Assembly: GCA_002104945.1 (NCBI GenBank)
Contig: MCFH01000157.1
Span: 1 to 22,953 of the forward strand
DNA: 22,953 bases
DNA from: Piromyces finnis
Lineage: Eukaryota; Neocallimastigomycota; Neocallimastigomycetes; Neocallimastigales; Neocallimastigaceae
Direction: 5' to 3'
Shown one piece after another: positions 17,607 to 22,953 of this stretch (its first letter is position 1; every line of letters begins with the position of its first letter). The translations under genes were made by a program, and so were the position numbers. The notes beneath the pieces are model-generated. The model was not told where the DNA came from, searched no databases, and saw only the letters and a list, made by a program, of their open reading frames with translations.

Positions 17607-19748
17607 TCATTTATTGGAAATATCAATAATTTTACATGGAATGTTTTTTTCTTTTACTGATTTTTCTGCTTCAAGATTAATAATTTTAATTCTCGTACAT
17701 AGTATTGAACATTTACAAAGTAAGAACGCATTTCTTTTAACAATTCTAAATAAAAATAACAAGGTGCAAGGGTTTTTGTGGGAAAGATGAAAATATAGAA
17801 AATTTCGAAGATTGTTTACTGTCACTTTCTCTTATATATTCATTCTTGAGTAGCTATATAAGTAAAGCATAAAATAACACTACATTGATAAAAGCCCAAG
17901 CTTCACTATATGAAAACGTAATGGCAAATATTCTTCTTTTCAGCTGCTTCTTTAAAAGCATTAAGCATAGATACATCATCAGCACTTTTGCAAGCAATAG
18001 CAATGGATTTTGCAATAGGATTTTTTTGGTCTTTCTGGATCATTAATGACATTTAGAATAAAGATTCGATTAATATTATTCTTCCGATATTGTAACGATA
18101 AAGAACTAACCATTTTATTTGTTCAGAAAAGTCTTTAACTGTCAGTAATATTGCTTTTAACAATTCATAACTTATTTACTGCATTCATCATTTCTTCTTT
18201 TTTGTATTATCTAAATAGTTATGATTTTTTATGAAGAAATCTTTATCGTTGATATATCATTAACAATCACGAAATAATTATTCTACTGTCCTTATTTAAT
18301 ATCAATGGATTCAGAGACTAATTAAGATTATCTATAGATGTGGAGAAGAGGTGGAAGAGTGGTGGATTAGAATTTGAATTATATTATCATCATCATTAAT
18401 TTCTCTATTATTATTATTAGCATCACCATCTTTATATAACTATTGCTGTTATATATAATTATCAGGAGAATAATTATAATATATTTTCGTTTATTATAAG
18501 ATATCTGATAAATTGGTATTATTTAATTTTTCATTTGGGTTGTTTTTTATTATATGATGAGATTGGAATTACGCTTCATTGAATTCTTTTTTTGCGCTTT
18601 CCATTATTTAATTCGGATAATTCAAGTAATATGAAAAGTCTTCAGAAATATCATTGAATCTGATTAATGTAACTTCATTAATTTTTTAAAAGAAATGCTG
18701 TGCCTTTAAAATATCAATGTTTGCAATCTATATCCTCGATATCAAAGTCATTAATTTAATTTTATTAAGGATATGAACTATTTCCAAAAGGAAAATAGAG
18801 CACAAGTAATGAATTCGTAATTACTTGTTAATTCTTTTTGCATTAAACTTATTAGGAGATCAGAACGACTTTTAATAAATTCTTTTAACTGAAGAGGAGG
18901 CATCCATCCTTATAGGTAAGTACTAACCATGTATCATAACTTAATATAATCAATGATATATACGCATATTTCATATCTTCCTTAAATAAATATTTATTTT
19001 TTTAACATTCATTAAATATAGCAAGTGAGTCTTTATAATCTTAATACCAATTCCTGAGAAGACCCAAGCTTGATTATTTCCTGATTCTATTTTATATAAT
19101 ATTAAAGATAATAATGTTATTTAAAAGATATAATTTTATTAATATATAATATTGACGGTTTGAATTTATCATATTATGATATGTGAAGTATGATGATTAC
19201 TATAACTTTTTTGAATAAAAATTTTTTTTATCCTTAAAATTAATAATATTATATACATTTACCGAAACAGTTACTAAATAAATAGCTTGTAATAATTGGG
19301 CATTTACATTTGTATAGTTTGCAATATTAATGCTTTTGCTTTTTCTATATATTCTGAAGCTTTGACTATTTGCATTGATTGGTATAAATATGCCATTCCA
19401 TACATAGAGAAAAGCAATATTTAGATAGAGTACCATCTTTGCATGAACAGCAAAATAATTATAATTTACAACCGGAAAATTGGATGAAAGTATTGTAATA
19501 CAATTATAACTACATAATTTATCAATTCTGATCCAATATTTTGATTTTCATTTACAACTAATTTACTTTGTAATTAATACTTTCATAATCAATATAATAT
19601 CAAAATGTATTTTGTGTCATTTTGACATCATATAAACAATCTAGATTTCTTGAATAATGCTTTCAATTACCGAATAGTTATAATTGTTGTTATGTTCATT
19701 ATATTACTTTCTTCCATTTCATCTTTTTATTAATAGTAAGAAAATTAG

Positions 19749-19781
<33 letters not shown>

Positions 19782-20343
19782 AATAAAATAAAATCTTAAT
19801 CTATATTCATAATAAGATAAAAAAAAATATTTCTGTTATATAATATACCTGATTCATTTTCATTTTTATCAGGCTTTTCACGTTTTTATATTTTCTTTTT
19901 TCTTTTTGTTGTGGTCCTATATATTATAGAAAGTTATTTGAGAAATAAAAAAAAGGCAAATCTTAATATTATAAATATATATTAAACTATATAAAGTTAT
20001 TATATTATTAATAAATACCTCTTTTTTTTGGAAATGGTTATAATAACAAACGTAATTATTGTTTACAAGTTAAACATTTTGGTCGTTCCCAGTACATTTT
20101 CTTTCTTTTTTTGCGACAACTTAAAATAATTTATATAAAAATGGAAAAAAAAAAAATTAATTTCTGTATTGATGTTGCAAGGTTTATTTAAAAGTCTTAA
20201 TATATGATTTATATAAAGTATATCAAGAATACATTTGATATATTTACTTTTCACCAGGCCTGGGTAACCTTTTTCTTAATTTTCCCTCACCTTGTGCATT
20301 ACCACTGTTATTGAAAGACTAAACAATTCTTGTCATTGTCCAT
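17607..20343 (-). pseudogene. Zn2Cys6 fungal-specific transcription factor, heavily broken
   Basis: Minus-strand remnants in the correct order for a Gal4-type regulator. A possible start MDNDKN (20343) leads to GKLRKRLPRPGEK and a donor-like gtaaat near 20250. At 20118-20041 lies CRKKRKK followed, in shifted frames, by ERPKCLTCKQ and a final Cys: most of a Zn2Cys6 cluster, whose first Cys I could not find. The fungal-specific domain follows: YFHPIFP (about 19490-19472), MAYLYQSMQIVKASEYIEKA (19396-19337), NAQLLQAIYLVTVSV (about 19305-19262), then NNQAWVFSGIGIKIIKTH (19077-19024), DFDIEDIDC near 18745, LYRYNIGRIILIESLF (about 18110-18065), NPIAKSIAIACKSADDVSML (18034-17975), SEAWAFINVVLFYALL (17910-17863), and a C-terminal end to the stop at 17607. 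Introns are likely near 20250-20120 and 19260-19095. Many frameshifts and in-frame stops suggest real decay, though assembly error may add to it. Confidence 0.75.
20041..20118 (-). other. Zn2Cys6 zinc-cluster remnant
   Basis: TGT CGC at 20118-20113 opens CRKKRKK. Two one-base indels are needed to continue as C-T-G-ERPKCLTCKQ and then to a last Cys six residues on. The spacing C-x6-C-x6-C-x2-C-x6-C then fits the binuclear cluster, with only the first Cys missing; an AG acceptor just before suggests it lies on a preceding exon. Confidence 0.65.
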
Positions 20344-22953
20344 TATATTAACAATTATTACGGATTTATCAAAATATTATACTTTTCTAAATAATAAGTT
20401 TATGTTAATGTTATATTAAAGAAAAATGTATAAAAATATGTATAAAAATATTAATACTATTGAATTTATTACATTGCCTTAACTTTTTTTTATGTTTTTT
20501 TTCTTATAAATATTATAAATTATTTTATTTATTTCATAAAAAATTATAAAGTATATGTAAAAGTTCAAGAATTATAAATATTTTTATTGATTAATAAAGA
20601 ATAAGATATTAATAATACTATATAATATATTTTTTAATATTACTTTACAGAATTTATAGAGTATTATTAATAGTTATTTTTTTTTTAAAAAAAAAATTAT
20701 TTTATTAGATTAATACGATAACATTAATCTTTTTGTTTTTCAGCAATGTAGAAAGAAAAATTATCAATAATGAAATCTATATATTTTATCAGCTATTTTT
20801 ATTTTATGGATGACCTTTCAAAATCAAATATTTTTTTTTTTTAAAAATTAATTCAAGTTTTTCAAAAAAAACTTATGTAATAAAGAAGAAAAATAAATAA
20901 TAAATAATAGTATTATATTAAAATAAATTAAATTTTATATTATGTAAAATGTAAATAACTAATTAAACTTCTAATAAAGAAATATTTAAAAAAAATTTAA
21001 AGTTAGAACTAATAAATTATGTAATGTTTTTTTTTTATAACGGATGAATAATATTTTAACTTTTGGGACTTAATCAATGCAGAAGAAGTAAAATAAAGAA
21101 AGAAAAAAAGAAAAAAAATAATGGATGATGAATTATAGAATTAAAGAAAAAAAAAGATTACAATAATAAATATGAAATATCATTTAATACATGTTTTCCG
21201 GTTCAATGTTGGTGAATTCAATTAATTATCTAATATAAAATTATTTTCATATTAATTTATCCTTTTTTTTTTAAATATTGTAGGAATCAACTTAAGAAAA
21301 AAAAAAAAGATGATGACTTTTATATATAATCTACATTAATTAAAATCTATAATTTTTATATTCCTTTTACAATGATAAAAAAACATATTTTTTTTCACTC
21401 TTATTTTTTTTTTAAACTCTTTTACTTTTTACTTCTTAGGTATATATGAAAATCATCATACATGTGACCTTCTTGATATAAAAAGAAAATTAATATATAG
21501 TTTTCCTAAATGTTTATATAATAAAATGATTAATAATATATTAATATTATTTATAGATTAAAATTTAATTAAATAAAATGAAAAAGTATACATAATACAT
21601 ATATGTATATATATAAATTTTTTTTATAATTAGACACTAAATCATATCGGCCAGATTTTAAAAAGGACTTTTTATATTTAACAAGTAATATTATATATAT
21701 ATAAAGATAAAGGGTTCTATTTATACTCGTATTAAAAAATATAAATGTTTATTGATTTTTACTGCATTATTAATTAAAATCATGGATCAATAATGATAAA
21801 TAACCCCGTAACAAAATATTTTATGATATATTTATTCCTATAATAAAAAGTTATTTTTATTTTTATTAAATAGTTTAAATAATAAAATATATGAATATAT
21901 AAATAGAATAATAGTGTAAATAAATAAACATTGCTAAGCATTTAAATAAATAATAAACAAGCAATAATTAACTTATGAATAAATAAATATACCTTTTAAA
22001 AAATTATATTTAAATTCCTTTATTAAAGATTTTTTATATATTTAAGGTTAAAAAATAAATTAAAATTTTTTATTACCAGACAAAAAAGGCATTTAAATTA
22101 AATGGTTGTATAAATTTATATTGACAAAGAAAAACCATTTGTTCAGCAAAATGTTATTTTTAAAGTATTTAAAGTTATTAATTAGTGAAAAGAAGAAAAG
22201 AATTAATAAATTTACTATTAATTATTCATTAAATAATTAAAAAAGACATTGAATAATTCATTTAATATTTATTATTTATTTTAGTATTGTTAAATTATAT
22301 AATTTATTTCATTTTTAATTCACTATTAAAAAAATATATACATATATACAACCTCCGTTTTTGTTCAATTATACAAATAAGAATATTAATAGACAAAAAA
22401 TGTTAAGAATAAAAAAAAACGATTATAATATTTAATTAGTATTGTTATTTTATTACACTAGGGTAATACTATATATTAATTATTGATATAATTCCAAGAT
22501 AATTATAAAATCATATGAAAATATGTTTTTATTTAATATTTTTAATAAACTCATTTTTTTAGTAATAAATCATATATAGAATATAAATTTAAAAAAAAAA
22601 AAAAAAGTTACTTAAAACTAGTCATCAATTTATACACACTTAATTTAAAAATAATATTGGAATTCATAAATTATACCAATTCATATTGTACTAATGTTCA
22701 AAGAAAAAAAAACTTTATCAAAATTATAATAATTTTTCTAATAACATTTACATTATGTTCAGAGTAATCAAATGTAAACGTAATGAAAATTAAATTTTAA
22801 TGTTTCTGTATTAATATGTAACAAAGTTTTAAGTATAAATTCAGTATTCTTTTCTTTTCTAAAATCATTATACTATTTATATTATAAAATTTATAAAAGT
22901 ATTTAAATAATCAGACTTTTTTGTATTGAGGCTTTATTTGATAATTAATATCT
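20344..22953. other. AT-rich region without recognisable genes
   Basis: 2.6 kb of very AT-rich DNA with many short A and T runs. I looked on both strands for long frames, splice-linked coding blocks, tRNA-like GGTTCRA boxes and GC-rich islands and saw none. Its left end should include the promoter of the broken transcription factor gene. Confidence 0.6.

Noticed and set aside
17607-20343. Reassigned stop codons as the reason for broken frames
   Set aside because: Restoring the motifs needs frame changes, not read-through, and neighbouring genes end normally at TAA.
20344-22953. tRNA or other structured RNA genes
   Set aside because: No B-box-like word or GC-rich cloverleaf was seen by eye; a covariance search would be needed for certainty.

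Overview
The window looks like nuclear DNA of an anaerobic gut fungus (Neocallimastigomycota). Three things point there: very high A+T content with long A and T homopolymers between genes; a secreted xyloglucanase-type GH74 enzyme ending in three cysteine-rich fungal dockerins, the docking module of gut-fungal cellulosomes; and spliced genes with short AT-rich introns, including a Pil1/Lsp1 eisosome protein and a fungal Zn2Cys6 transcription factor. Genus cannot be decided from the sequence alone.

Layout. 1-6082 is retrotransposon: two copies of one APE-type non-LTR (LINE) family lie tail to tail. A truncated plus-strand copy (1-1325) faces a much longer minus-strand copy (6082 down to 1381), giving a near-palindrome with arms of about 1.3 kb and a 55-bp spacer. 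The long copy carries an N-terminal domain, a Gln-rich spacer, endonuclease, reverse transcriptase and a C-terminal zinc knuckle, all interrupted by small indels. 6083-6675 is unassigned. 6676-7180 is a short satellite of about 123-bp units, each holding three inverted repeats.

The GH74-dockerin gene runs on the minus strand from 10902 to 7715: a signal-peptide exon, a small second exon, a large third exon, and one frameshift near 8712. 10903-13237 is AT-rich intergenic DNA between divergent genes, with a 39-bp tandem array and a 102-bp duplication. A Pil1/Lsp1-family gene runs on the plus strand from 13238 to 15864: seven exons, a conserved BAR-like core of about 174 residues, and a long Asn/Met-rich tail with several frameshifts. 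15865-17606 holds only low-complexity DNA, a diverged direct repeat and a short LINE-like match. A heavily broken Zn2Cys6 / fungal-specific transcription factor gene lies on the minus strand from 20343 to 17607. I found no gene in 20344-22953.

How the parts relate. The GH74 enzyme would be secreted and docked to the cellulosome to cut xyloglucan; the Pil1-like protein would act at the plasma membrane; the transcription factor relic has no demonstrable link to either. A recurring oddity cuts across unrelated genes: reading frames are repeatedly restored by adding one base to a short homopolymer. That suggests under-called homopolymers in the assembly, so several 'broken' genes here may be intact in the organism. 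The transcription factor is broken more densely, and true decay is more likely there.
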